From contig JAZGUH010000145.1 in NCBI GenBank assembly GCA_037893225.1, forward strand, positions 1,178,001 to 1,242,000: a stretch of DNA of 64,000 nt. Reading direction: 5' to 3'. Below, piece by piece: positions 12,481 to 24,800 of this stretch (its first letter is position 1; each line of letters begins with the position of its first letter). A program made the translations under genes and the position numbers. The notes beneath the pieces are model-generated. The model worked only from the letters and a program-made list of their open reading frames with translations, searched no databases and was not told the origin of the DNA. Source of the stretch: Hippasteria phrygiana (Eukaryota > Echinodermata > Asteroidea > Valvatida > Goniasteridae).

Positions 12481-13403
12481 ATGATGACGTCATCATACGA
12501 TTTTATAGTAATTTTTAAGTTTTTGAACTTCAAAGTTTCTTAAAGCCATATCTCACCAACAGAACATGCTAAATTCAAAATTCTTTTTGTAATAGCTTTG
12601 TTAGCTCCTATATTCCTTTACATAAATGTGAAAATTGTGTGACGTCATCATTACGTCATCAAAAATAGGCTTTTTGAAACACATATAAGGGTTGGTCCGA
12701 GCGTCATAAAAATTGGTGGGTAAGTAGATATTGATACTAGCATGTAAAATCCGAGGTGACGTCATGATGACGTCATCGGCTGATTTTCTGTTAATTTTTT
12801 AGTCATGATGACCATCAAATTATTTGTATATTTTTTTTAAGGTTTTGAAATTTTCAGCCATATCTCATTAACAGAATATAATAAATTCGAAATTCCTTTT
12901 TGTAATCAATTCATTAGGTCAGAGTTATGTTTGTTAAAATGTGTAACATCATCCTGACGTCATCAAAATGCCCTTTTAAAAAACACATGAGAGTAAGTGG
13001 ATCGTTATGAAAATTTGTAAAATCTGAAGTGACGTGATTGGCTGATTTTGTAGGAATTTTTCATTTTTTTCAATTTTTTTAAACTGTCATTGATCAGATT
13101 GACTGCAATCTTGACACAAGCCAAGACCACGTTCCGAATATGTGACGTCATGACGACGCTATCCTACGATTTTATGTTGATTGTTAGGTTTTTAAATTTT
13201 TTTATGTAATTTCTAACCGGGACTTGCGCCACATAACAGCCTAAGGTCTTAAACAAGTTTGTCATATATATCCTATCATGGAAATTACATGACCAAGAAA
13301 GAAGCCAGGATGGCGTCACGCTTAAAGGTCAAGTTTGAAGTAGCAAAAGACATAGAAGTGATGGAGCTTTGTGCTTAATATAACAGAAAAACGGAAAAGC
13401 CCT

Positions 13404-13435
13404 GCGTCTGTTTGCAAGAGACGCAAGATGTCTAG
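13404..13435 (+). mobile_element. Helitron-like 3' terminus 5 (second hairpin type)
   Basis: GCGTCT (13404-13409) pairs with AGACGC (13419-13424), followed by AAGATGT and CTAG (13432-13435), then a T run. The flanks (CGGAAAAGCC before, CTAG and T after) match the other termini, while the stem sequence is different. The same version occurs at 60795-60826. Confidence 0.6.
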
Positions 13436-13460
13436 TTTTTTTTTCTTTTTCTTCTTCTTT

Positions 13461-16080
13461 TAGTTCTGACCAAAATCCCATTGACTTTGTACACGAATTT
13501 TGTCGGCGGCACTTTAGGTCTTAAAAAACCTCAGAACCTAACCAAACTTACATCAAACATAGACCCTAAGCTGAAATTGTATGTCGTAGAGTGACGTCAT
13601 GATGACGTCATCACGTGTCACGTGACGTCATCCTAAATGTGCGTTTTTCAAGGGCCCATATCTAGAGAACGGTATATCCAATTTCCTTCAAACCTGGTAT
13701 GTTGGTAGGCTAGCTCGTGTTATAGATGAAAATTGACGTGACGTCATGATGACGTCATCATGCGATTTTATAGTAATGTTTAAGTTTTTGAACTTTAAAG
13801 TTTCTTAAAGCCATATCTCACCAACAGAACATGCTAAATTCAAAATTCTTTTTGTAATAGCTCTGTTAGCTCCTATATTCTTTCACATAAATGTGAAAAA
13901 TGTGTGACGTCATCATGACGTCATCAAAAATATGCTTTTTTGAAACACATATAAGGGTAGGGACGATCGTCATAAAAATTAGTGTGCAGGTAGATAATGC
14001 TACTAGGATGTTAAATCCGAGGTGACGTCATGATGACGTCATCGGCTGATTTTTTATGAATTTTTAGTTCTATCCCAAATCCCATAGACTTTGTACACGA
14101 ATTTTGTACGGGACACTTTGGTCACTAAACAACATCAGATCTTAATCAAACTTAACACAAACAGGGACCCTAAGCTGAAAATGTATGCCAAAACGTGACG
14201 TCATGATGACGTCATCACGTGTCATGTGACGTCATCTTAAAGGTGCATTTTGGAAGGGCCCATATCTAGAGAACGGTAGGTCCGATTGCCTTCAAACCAG
14301 GTATGTTGGTATGGTAGATCGTGTTATAGATGAAAATTGAGGTGACGTCATGATGACGTCATCATACGATTTTACAGTAATATTAAAGTTTTTGAACTTC
14401 AAAGTTTCTTAAAGCCATATCTCATCAACAGAACATGCTAAATTCAAAATTCTTTTTGTAATAGCTTTGTTAGCTCCTATATTCTTTCACATAAATGTGA
14501 AAAATGTGTGACGTCATCATGACGTCATCAAAAATATGCTTTTTTGAAACACATATAAGGGTAGGGACGATCGTTATAAAAATTAGTGTGCAGGTAGATA
14601 GTGCTACTAGCATGTTAAATCCGAGGTGACGTCATGATGACGTCATCGACTGATTTTCTATGATTATTTTAGTTCTATCCCAAATCCCATAGACTTTGTA
14701 CACGAATTTTGTACGGGACACTTTGGTCACTAAGCAACATCAGATCTTAATCAGGCTTAACACAAACAGAGACCCTAAGCTGAAAATGTGTGCCGAAACG
14801 TGACGTCATGATGACGTCATCACGTGTCATGTGACGTCATCTTAAAGGTGATTTTTCAAGGGCCCATATCTAGAGAACGGTAGGTCCGATTGCCTTTAAA
14901 CCAGGTATGTTGGTATGGTAGCTGTGTTATAGATAAAAATTGAGGTGACGTCATGATGACGTCATCATACAGTTTTACAGTAATATTAAAGTTTTTGAAC
15001 TTCAAAGTTTCCTAAAGCCATATCTCATCAACAGAACACGCTAAATTCAAAATTCTTTTTGTAATAGCTTTGTTAGCTCCTATATTCTTTCACATAAATG
15101 TGAAAAATGTGTGACGTCATCATGACGTCATCAAAAATATGCTTTTTTGAAACACATATAAGGGTAGGGACGATCGTCATAAAAATTAGTGTGCAGGTAG
15201 ATAGTGATACTAGCATGTTAAATCCGAGGTGACGTCATGATGACGTCATCGGCTGATTTTCTATGATTATTTTAGTTCTATCCCAAATCCCATAGACTTT
15301 GTACACGAATTTTGTACGGGACACTTTGGTCACTAAACAACATCAGATCTTAATCAGGCTTAACACAAACAGAGACCCTAAGCTGAAAATGTATGCCAAA
15401 ACGTGACGTCATGATGACGTCATCACGTGTCATGTGACGTCATCTTAAATGTGCATTTTTCAAGAGCCTATATCTAGAGAACGGTAGGTCCGATTGCCTT
15501 CAAACCTGGTATGTTGGTATGGTAGCTCGTGTTATAGATGAAAATTAAGGTGACGTCATGATGACGTCATCATACGATTTTACAGTAATATTAAAGTTTT
15601 TCAACTTCAAAGTTTCTTAAAGCCATATCTCACCAACAGAACATGCTAAATTCAAAATTCTTTTTGTAATAGCTTTGTTAGCTCCTATATTCTTTCACAT
15701 ACATTTGAAAAATGTGTGACGTCATCATGACGTCATCAAAAATGTGCATTTCTGAAACACACATAAGGGTACGTCCGATCGTCATAAAAATTGGTGGGTA
15801 GGTAGATAGTGCCACTAGCATGCAAAATCCGAAGTGACGTCATGATGACGTCATCGGCTGATTTTTTATGAATTTGTAAATGTTTCAAATTTCATTGTAC
15901 TCTTAAAATTTTGCAATTCTTCAAATGCCATGAACTTCAAACTTGGCATATGCATTGACTATCTACTCGAGATGGGTGCCGAATCATGACGTCATGATGA
16001 CGACATCACATGTCACGTGACGTCATCTTAAATTTGCATTTTTGAAGGCCCTATATCTATTTTTTTTCTGCTTCTTATTT
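13461..16080 (+). repeat. 604-bp higher-order satellite repeat
   Basis: The common start TAGTTCT(G/A)(A/T)CC recurs at 13461, 14065, 14670, 15273 and 16081, giving units of 604, 605, 603 and 808 bp. Each of the first three holds four CRE pairs spaced about 165, 120, 172 and 147 bp, in both orientations (TGACGTCATGATGACGTCA and its complement). The same 604-605-bp period is seen at 46945-48156, and the longer 808-bp form at 44012-44820. Confidence 0.85.
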
Positions 16081-16922
16081 TAGTTCTATCCAAAATCCCA
16101 TAGACTTTGTGCATAGATTTTCTGATCGGCACTTTTGTCATCAAACAACATCGAATCTTAGTCAGAGTTAGCATAGGTATAGACCCTGATGCAAAGTCGT
16201 GCCGCGAAGAGTGACGTCATAATGACGTCTTCGTGTGGCATGTAACATGAACTTAAAGGTCAAGTTTGGAGTACGAAATGTTAATCATAAAATAATCTCA
16301 GATCTTAAACTTAGCAAAGACATAGACCTTCTGATACTTTATGTTAAATAAAAAAGAAAAAAGGAAAAGCCATGCGTATGTTTACAACAGACGCACATTT
16401 TTTGGCGTTTCCGCTACAGCAGGAAAGCCTTTGTTTTTGTTCTGTTCGCGCGATTGTGTAGTTTAGTACACTTTCGCCCAGGCATGAACACAATCTACTT
16501 GAAAATTGTTCGTTTTGCCACATTCAGAACAAAGGGCCACGCCGAAGAACATCTGCAGGGTTTTTTTGGAGTGAAATCGTTAGCTAAGAGGTAACAAAAT
16601 ACGTGATTGCGCAATACCCAGCTTTACACGGATATATAGCTGGTGGGAGAGTAGTTGACCGAGCCAAAACGTGACACAACGTAAGAAAATCGTATTTTCC
16701 GCCTTAAAAAACCTTTCCAAATCACAAAAGCACGTGTCATTGGGATTCAGAGAAGTCTACTTTAGTAACAAAAAAAGGCTTTTGGAATAATCAAATACTC
16801 CAGAAGCTAACATGAACACAATTAATACAGAAATCCTAAACTACACAATACCCACTTTTTTGGTTTCTTCTTAAACACGAATTTTGTCTGCGGCACTTTG
16901 GTCACTAAACAACATCAGATCT
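15551..16922 (+). repeat. Segment F copy 1, truncated
   Basis: The stretch is nearly identical to 44291-45660 (offset 28740) and to about 56473-57842. The other copies continue for about 540 bp to a CTAG terminus, but this one stops at AGATCTT where the 36-bp minisatellite starts. It includes a segment of about 470 bp (16440-16900) not seen in ordinary CRE units, and a hairpin TGCGT...ACGCA at 16373-16395 without CTAG. Confidence 0.85.
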
Positions 16923-17345
16923 TGAACGGGTGTGGTCCAAACCATCTAGGAAGAGCATTGAACCAGTCTGGTCCAAGCCATCTAGGAAGAGCACTCATTC
17001 AGTGTGGTGCCAGTCATTTCGGAAGAGCACTGAACTGGTGTGGTGCAAACCATCTAGGAAGAGCACTGAACTGGTCTGGTGCAAGCCATCTAGGAAGAGC
17101 ACTGAACCGATCTGGTCCAAGCCATCTAGGAAGAGCACTCAGCCAGTGTGGTCCCAGTCATTTCAGAAGAGCACTGAACTAGTGTGGTCCAAACCATCTA
17201 GGAACAGCACTTAATTGGTCTGGTCCAAACCATCTAGGAAGAGCACCCAGCCAGTATGGTCCCAGTCATTTCGAAAGAGTACTTAACTGGTGTGGTCCAA
17301 ATCATATAGGAAGAGCGTAAACCAGTCTGGTCAAAACAATCTTGG
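16923..17345 (+). repeat. 36-bp minisatellite
   Basis: About eleven tandem copies of a 36-bp unit of the form GTGTGGTCCAAACCATCTAG then GAAGAGCACTGAACC. Variants alternate GTCTGG/GTGTGG and CATCTAGG/CATTTCGG, and the last copies decay by 17450. Because 36 is a multiple of three, two frames stay open across it; these are not genes. It begins exactly where segment F is cut, and lies on the 3' side of the Helentron ORF. Confidence 0.9.
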
Positions 17346-18810
17346 GATACATTCAACCAGTTTGGTCCAAGCAAATAGAATTCAACAAGTCTGGTGTAAG
17401 TCATCTAGGTTATTATCGAGCTAGCGTGGTAGAAGCCATCAAAGGAATATACAGGCAAAGTAAGCTGAAGACTGGCTCACTGTTTCATAACCATCAAGAT
17501 GAATGGTCCAAAGTACAGTTGATTGAAGTATATGGTGGTACATCTCAAAGCAGCACAAGAGAAGTGGATAAAAGTCTCTAGCTCACCCCACTCCTCATAG
17601 TGACATTTTGACAGGGTGTGCCAAAATGCGACTTGAAGCCAGACTTATAATCGTTAAGGCCCCAACTAGATACTATGGCAATTTAGGCCACAACATGCAA
17701 ACCAAAAATTGCGATTTTGTCAATTGCATAATCCTCAACAGATGCTACAAAGCATTTTAGTACCAGCTCATTTCACCTTGCCAGCCTTATACATGTATCT
17801 TTGTACTAATTTCTTGTCTTTGTTTTTGCCTTACATATTGCCTACTTTCTTGCCTGTTTATTTTGCTTCATATCTTGTCTAAATTCTTGCCTGTTTATTT
17901 TGCCTTATATCTTGGTTTCTCTGTTTGCTGATGTTTTGATAGCATGCATTTTGATTTATCTACCAAATCAATAAGCAAATGATATTTCAATGGCCAACTC
18001 ATACACCAGGACCACTATCACCTTGTTATTCACACATTATAAAAACACTGTACATGCACATGATGCAATACCAAAAATTCCACATTAATAAAGTTTATAT
18101 TTGTTATTATTTATGTCTATCTATTTGCTGCCTCAGATGTACATATTATCTCTTGCCTGTCTATTTTCCATACTTATTTGCCTATTTATCTTTTGTACTT
18201 TCTTAACAGTGTTTTTTTGTATCTCATATCCTGCATTTTTTCTAACATGTTATTTCCATTAATTATTTCTTTCTCAATTATTTCATCCTATCATCTTAAA
18301 TCTTGCATACTACATCGTCTGATATCTTACTTTAAAACCTTGCTTGCTATCATACTTCTAGAGTTGTAATCAAGTCACCACAAGTCACTTCACAAGTCAA
18401 GCCAAAATAATTTCCAATGAACTGTGATAAAGGCATTTCTTTGTCATTGTTAATCTACTGTAGCTTGTGACCCGACTTGTCATTGACTGGTTACAATTCA
18501 GTATGATGGTTCTCATTTCGATTCTAATCTGGCTTGCTAATTTGCTTACTCTTGCTCCCATGTTACTTCACATCTAGCAATCTAGCCATTATTTTGCTTA
18601 TTATTGCTGACAATTCCTCAAAGTTTTCTAAACCTTAAAAGCAGTTTTAAACATTTATTTGATTTCATAGACTTCTTTTAAATTGAGCAAATGTCATTTT
18701 CAATTTGTATTGAAACAATTAACCAGTACACATATACTGTGCAGTGTAAGCTAATTATCCTATGTAAAGATAATAGTATAGTATACAAAACTTGACTTGT
18801 GAATTTTTGT
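17346..18810 (-). other. AT-rich sequence 3' of the Helentron ORF
   Basis: About 1.5 kb without a credible gene. At 17818-17915 there are two to three imperfect copies of a 38-bp unit built on TTCTTGCCTGTTTATTTTGC, and at 18370-18400 short AAGTCAC repeats. It is probably the 3' untranslated and terminal part of the Helentron on the minus strand, but I could not identify its exact end. Confidence 0.4.
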
Positions 18811-21800
18811 TCAGAATTTCACACTAACTGCTTCATGATAACTGTAGTAAGTGGGACTTATAACAGCAGACACAGAGTCCAAATTTCTGACATAGACATG
18901 ATCAATTAATGTTCCATTTTCTGTAGTTGCATTTGTAACACACTGCTTATAACCATGATCTTCCATCAATTTCTCAACTTGTGAACACTGTTTAAAAATA
19001 TCTTCATTGAAATCACCCATTATAATACATTTGTTGGATATTTTGTGAAGTTCTTCAAGTAAAACATTTAAATTGGTAATAAAAGCATTTATAGCATAAG
19101 ACACTGGTCTGTAAATTATTACAACTAAACATGACATATTAGAAATTATTTGAAATGCAATATATTCCATGTTCTGTACCGGCATGATTATCCTACTGAA
19201 TGTTTTATTCCTTCTACCATATACAGCAACACCTCCATGACTCTGTTGCTTTAATGTTTGAGTAGAATGACTTGAATTATCATATGAAAGACTTCTTAAT
19301 TGATGATAGCACTTAAATTCAGTCAATTCAGTGTTTGTGTACAGCTCTTCATTAATCCATGTCTCAGTTAGACAAATAAAATCAGATGTCATAAATTCAT
19401 TATTACATTTTAAGTCTGTATAATTTTCCTTCAAACCTTGGATGTTATGCATCATGATAGTAGTCTCATTAGATATATCCCTCCTAGATTTATCTTCTTC
19501 AATAAATAATGGCATACTATTCAATGACTCATGTACTGCTTTATTACAATAAATGTATTTTTCATCAAACTTTTCTATCACAAGACCATTCAATGAAGTG
19601 ACTCTACTGAGAGCAACATACGCCTGTCCTGGTGAAAATGTACGCTCAAGACATACAACTGCTTTGTCTGTTGTCATTCCTTGTACCTTGTGGACTGTAC
19701 ATGCCCATGCTAATTTCAATGGAAACTGATGTCTTACACATTGTTTACCAATACTTTCTTCTTCCATTTGAATAGGTACTGTGCCTCTATCAATAGACAA
19801 GAATGGTATTTGATTTTTCAATTTAAAACCAACATTGTTTTTGTCAAACTTAATTTCTACACATTTTGGGCCAGATTTATCAGCTAACAAAACTATTTCA
19901 CAGACAGTGCCAAATACTCCATTAACTAGTCCATCAGATACATCAATGTTCTTTGTTAACATCACTCTTGCTCCAACACCAAGCCACAATGATTTTGGTA
20001 AACTAGTATATGTTGATTTGCTTACAGCTTTCACTTGTCGTTTCATTTGACCACCTTTTGAATCCTTTTGAATGTCCTTTGCCTCAATACATATACAATC
20101 ACTACACTTTGCAAACAATGTCTTAACATTGTGTTCATCGACCTGTTTGTTGCAAGGAAAGATATGTAATGCATCATCCCAATCCTCTCCAGTTTCACGA
20201 GCTTGTAACATTGCAACATCTTCATCTGATAATTTCTTTTGCTTTTCTTTTACACGTAGCCTGTTCAATGTTTTAGCAAATTGTACATCTTCCTTTTGTC
20301 TCATAATTTCTGTTAACTCTACTTTCTGGAAGATATCATTCCATAGGTCAGCTGTAACTGTTCTCTGGTACAATGACTTTCCCTTTACTGGAGGCAACTG
20401 ATAGAAATCACCAACAGCTAAAATACTGACATTTCCAAAGGGTGTATGATTACGTGTTTGCTTAATCTGACGTAGTCGTCCATGAATATAGCAAAGAATC
20501 TTGTGATCAACCATTGATATTTCATCTACAATCAAAATCTGAAGATCTTGCAATACATTACGCAGAGTACTCAACTTTTCTTCACCAAGAGGTTGATATG
20601 GTAATCTAGAATCAGTTGTGATTGACAATGCACTATGAATTGTAGCACCATTGATATTAAATGCTGCAACACCTGTTGGCGCAGTAAGTAATACTGAGAC
20701 ATTGTCTGGATTCTGCACTATTCTTCTGAAAATCCTTGTTGCTTCATAGTACACTGACTTTATCAAATGACTCTTTCCCGTTCCGGCTCCACCCGTTAGA
20801 AACACATGAAACGGTTCAGGATTTTTACCATTGACTTTCTGCAAACACCAATCTCTGATCTTATTAAATACCTGTCTCTGTTGTACATTCAAGGATCTCA
20901 GCAAACTCAGTGCTTCCTGCTTGGAAACTTTAACTGAATGTGGTTCAATATTACACATTTTATCTCCTTTTTGTTCAGCTTTCAAATCAGGAATATCACA
21001 TTCACTGTCAGAATCTTCAATTACTGGCTTACGCTTTGCTTGACATTCAAGTCTATCTTCTTCACTCTTAGGACAAATCAAGGCCCAGGCATCTTCTTGA
21101 GGACCAAACTTGTCCAGATATTTCTCAGCTTCTTCAATTGATTCAATATTTGCTTCATACATGGAGCGATTATTTTCAACAATATTTATTACAGGTTTTA
21201 ATTGATCATTAAAGCAAATAACACCATCTGTATAAAATTGTTCATAGGACTCAAACTGTGGTGGCTTCAACTGAACATCAACTTGATACGGAAGAAACAG
21301 CTGCAACATACTATGAAAGTACTTCTCAGAACACTTTGCCACTGAAAACCTGGGATATCTGATAACTGCTGGATCAGTTCGACTACGTTTCTGTATATGA
21401 CCCAAGTCATGTTTAAGTGCATACACTGGTGATCGTCTCCTTTCATTATATTCTTTAGATATATTTACATTATAAATAACTCTGTATTCTGAACAAAATG
21501 CAGCAAGGCACATTTCTTTAAATTCATCAATATCTGGTCTTGCTTTATAACGATCAACTTTATTTATCATGAAGATATCATCATCATCATCTTTAGATTT
21601 ATTCTGAATTACACTCAGTGGTAAACTCATTCTAACAGGGTTTTCACCAACAGGTATAAACTCCACTTTCCTGGATCCTTCTTTCAATCTAAGACTGCAA
21701 GCACGAAACACTGCTTCCTGAGCTGATATTTCACGATTATGTAGATACACACAACCAAGTTCCTTCATACTCTGTCTAGCATCTAAGTTCCCTTTTTGTA

Positions 21801-24800
21801 CCTCTCTTTGAGCATGTGATAACAATTGTCCCATTTCACGTTCAGCCTTGGACATATATGACACAACATAAGCTACACAGGCATATGCATCACTGATGTA
21901 CTGAATGTCCATGTTTGCATTCCAGCATCTTATCAAATCAGGATTGTACAAATTAACCCATACATCTTGTGGTTCTCTCTTTAGTACAATACTTGCTTTG
22001 CTGCTCAGAACATTGTTAGCTTTCTCAAAATCATCTTGTGTGATTCCAATACTTTTAAATAGCTCTGAAGTTGCCATAACTTGATTATCCTCATTTTGTA
22101 TTCCATTCCACACTGATTTCAATAATTCCTTGGCATCCTTAGCTACAGTGCTACCAACATTATCATCACTGTTTTTATCATTATCATCATCTATTGGATC
22201 TGGCTCAGTGATAAATGTTCTATTAGAAGGAGGTCGTGGAAAATTGAATCTGCATTCAGTACCTTTCTTTTTACATGACTTGGAGTGTTTTTTGCTATGT
22301 TGCTGCACACGACTCAAGATCTCATTCAATTCCTCATCTTCTTCCTTTGATGGCAACTTGCAACTGATGTATGTGTCAATGAATTTTGTAACATCAACAT
22401 CACTGTCAATTCCTAATCTTGGTGCATTCTCAATCCAAAATATACAATGTGTATGTGGAGATCCTCTCTGCTGAAATTCCACTCTGTAAAAATAGTCCTT
22501 GACTTTGCCAATAGGTGCTGCTCTTGACATTATGACATCTTTCAGAAATGTATGAAATCGTTTGTCAAACATTCTGGCTACAGTCACAGGATTGCTTCGC
22601 AATACATTACATTTCTCATTCCAATCCAAATCTTCAATGTCTCTAGAATCACCTTGCTGTCTAAGTATTGTATTAATGACTTCAGGCCATCTCATGTCAG
22701 CTGCTGAAAATGAGCAGAACCATGTTGGTATTCCAAGTTGTCTAATCATCGCCATTACATCTTTTTGAGTTGATTGCCAGTAAGGGGGTGTACCTCTGAT
22801 TGGTTTCAAGAATCTATATCCGCTGTCCGATTTCAAAATGCCTCTTAATTGTTCCCTGTCTTTAATCATGCTTGCATTAGCACTCTCACCATTATTCATT
22901 TTACCTGAACTTTGACGCAATGCAATTGAAACACTTGACATCACTTTTTGAATCTCTGACAAATACTGAGCATAAAAGATATATTGAGTACTCTTAGCAA
23001 ATCTATTATCAGCATTCATTGGTCTGTTATGAAAGTATCTACATAATGTAACATTCACATCATGATCATCACTGAATATAGGTGTGCCTGTTGGAAATAA
23101 TGCTGGTAAACATTTTGCCTCATTACCTTCTTCCATTAACACTCTAACTGGGTTATTTCCTTCACATGGTGCCACACAGAGAACATCATCAAAATACTGA
23201 TCAAGAACTTCCTGTCCTATATCTGCTGGTTGTAAACATGTATCAAGTGGAATACCACGCAAGCGATCATCATCTGTCTCCTCATCACTATCACTTGTAT
23301 CATCTGATTCACCAGCTTCATCATTTTCATTGTGCACCATTTCATCTACATCTTCAGACACAGGATTGTCCCATTCACTGTTTATTTCTATATCCCTATA
23401 CCACGTGTTATACTGCTTAAGGTATCTTAATGCACTTTCAACATGTTCCCTATTCACAAACTGATACTGGTAATATCCTTTATAAGTTAATTTTCTCTTC
23501 AGCTTCACTCGAATCAACTGATTATCATTTCCACACCTTGGCAATGCTGTTACTGTGTCTGTTATGTTAGATGGCACACATACAACTGGACCATGAACTG
23601 CATTCTGTCCTCCTCTAGGTAATGCTATCATCTTCATGAATGGTACATTAATTGCAATTAGATGTTCCTCCAAAATGTTCAAACAACTCAATTCAACTGG
23701 AATGTCTACAAGTGCTAAATTATTTACATTTGCTTCTGCTGGTACTTTATTACCAAGTAATTTTCTGTGACATGTATAGCATATCCACAGACATGACCTA
23801 CTTGATTCTGATATAAGACATTTGTTCCCACACTCCTCATTGCATGCACAGATATGTAAATACTTCTCAGATATACAACCAACATTCTTGTATTTATTTT
23901 TATTACATTTGATAACTTGTTTCCGAAATAAAAGTTTATGACAAACTGCACAGACATACTCTGGTCCTTTTGATACTTCGTTCCTCCAATCCCTTGCAAC
24001 ATTCCTCATAATACGTGCATTCATTTTCTTTCTAACTGAACGTTGTAAATTCATCCTTTTCATTTCTTCACGATAATGTTCATCGTTTTGGTACTTACTT
24101 TTTCCTACGTCTATCAAATACCTACGATAATGTACATTACAACGGTACTTGCATTTCTGATTATTAATCACTTTCATTCTGAAACAGCTATTTATGCAAT
24201 ACTTTCTTTGTATAGCTTTGATCATCCTGTTTCTATAAATAGCATTTTTATGATATTTATTCTTTGCATTGTCAATTTTCTTTTGCCTATGTACAGCATT
24301 CTCATGGTACATTGTTTTTGCCCTGTTAATTTGTTTTTGCCTATGTGCAGCATCATCATGGTACATTGTTTTTATCCTGTTAATTTTCTTTTGTCTATGT
24401 GCAGCATCATCATGGTACATTGTTTTTGTCCTGCTAATTTTCTTTTGCCTATGTACAGCATCATCATGGTACATTGTTTTTATCCTGTTAATTTTCTTTT
24501 GTCTATGTGCAACATCATCATGGTACATTGTTTTATCCCTGTTAATTTTCTTTTGTCTATGTGCAGCATCATCATGGTACCTGATTTTTGTAGTATCAAT
24601 TTTTTTCTTCCTATACAATGCATTTCCTTGATATTTCAACTTTGCGGATTTTTGTTTATTGGCAGCATTCTCTCTGTACTTCTTTTTACCATATTCAATT
24701 TCATGTTGCCTGTACTGCTCAGAATTGTGATATTTCTCTTTCTTTCTACATCTTTTTGATTCCCTGTAATTCACATCATTTGCATATCTTTTGTGATCTA

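Larger units (their letters stand above)
10178..13435 (+). repeat. CRE-array unit 5
   Basis: This 3.3-kb segment begins with the hairpin minisatellite and CTT run. It holds two J modules (ending about 10895 and 11295) and a series of roughly 150-bp monomers at 11590-12480, each with a TGACGTCA site next to CACGTG. Near 13220 it has an AACCGGGACTTGCGCC segment that recurs at 60600. It ends at the CTAG at 13435. ORFs at 10910-11152 and 11310-11603 (minus) fall in repeat and are not supported as genes. Confidence 0.75.

Noticed and set aside
16440..16900. Possible small RNA gene in the F-specific segment
   Set aside because: I could find no tRNA, 5S or snRNA signature or internal promoter boxes on reading either strand.
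16898..17214. Two 94-codon ORFs with 12-residue repeats
   Set aside because: They only reflect the 36-bp minisatellite, are open in two frames, and lack other support.
24076..24759. 227-codon plus-strand hydrophobic ORF
   Set aside because: Antisense shadow of the 54-bp repeats in the Helentron ORF; membrane-like look comes from complement of Lys/Tyr codons.
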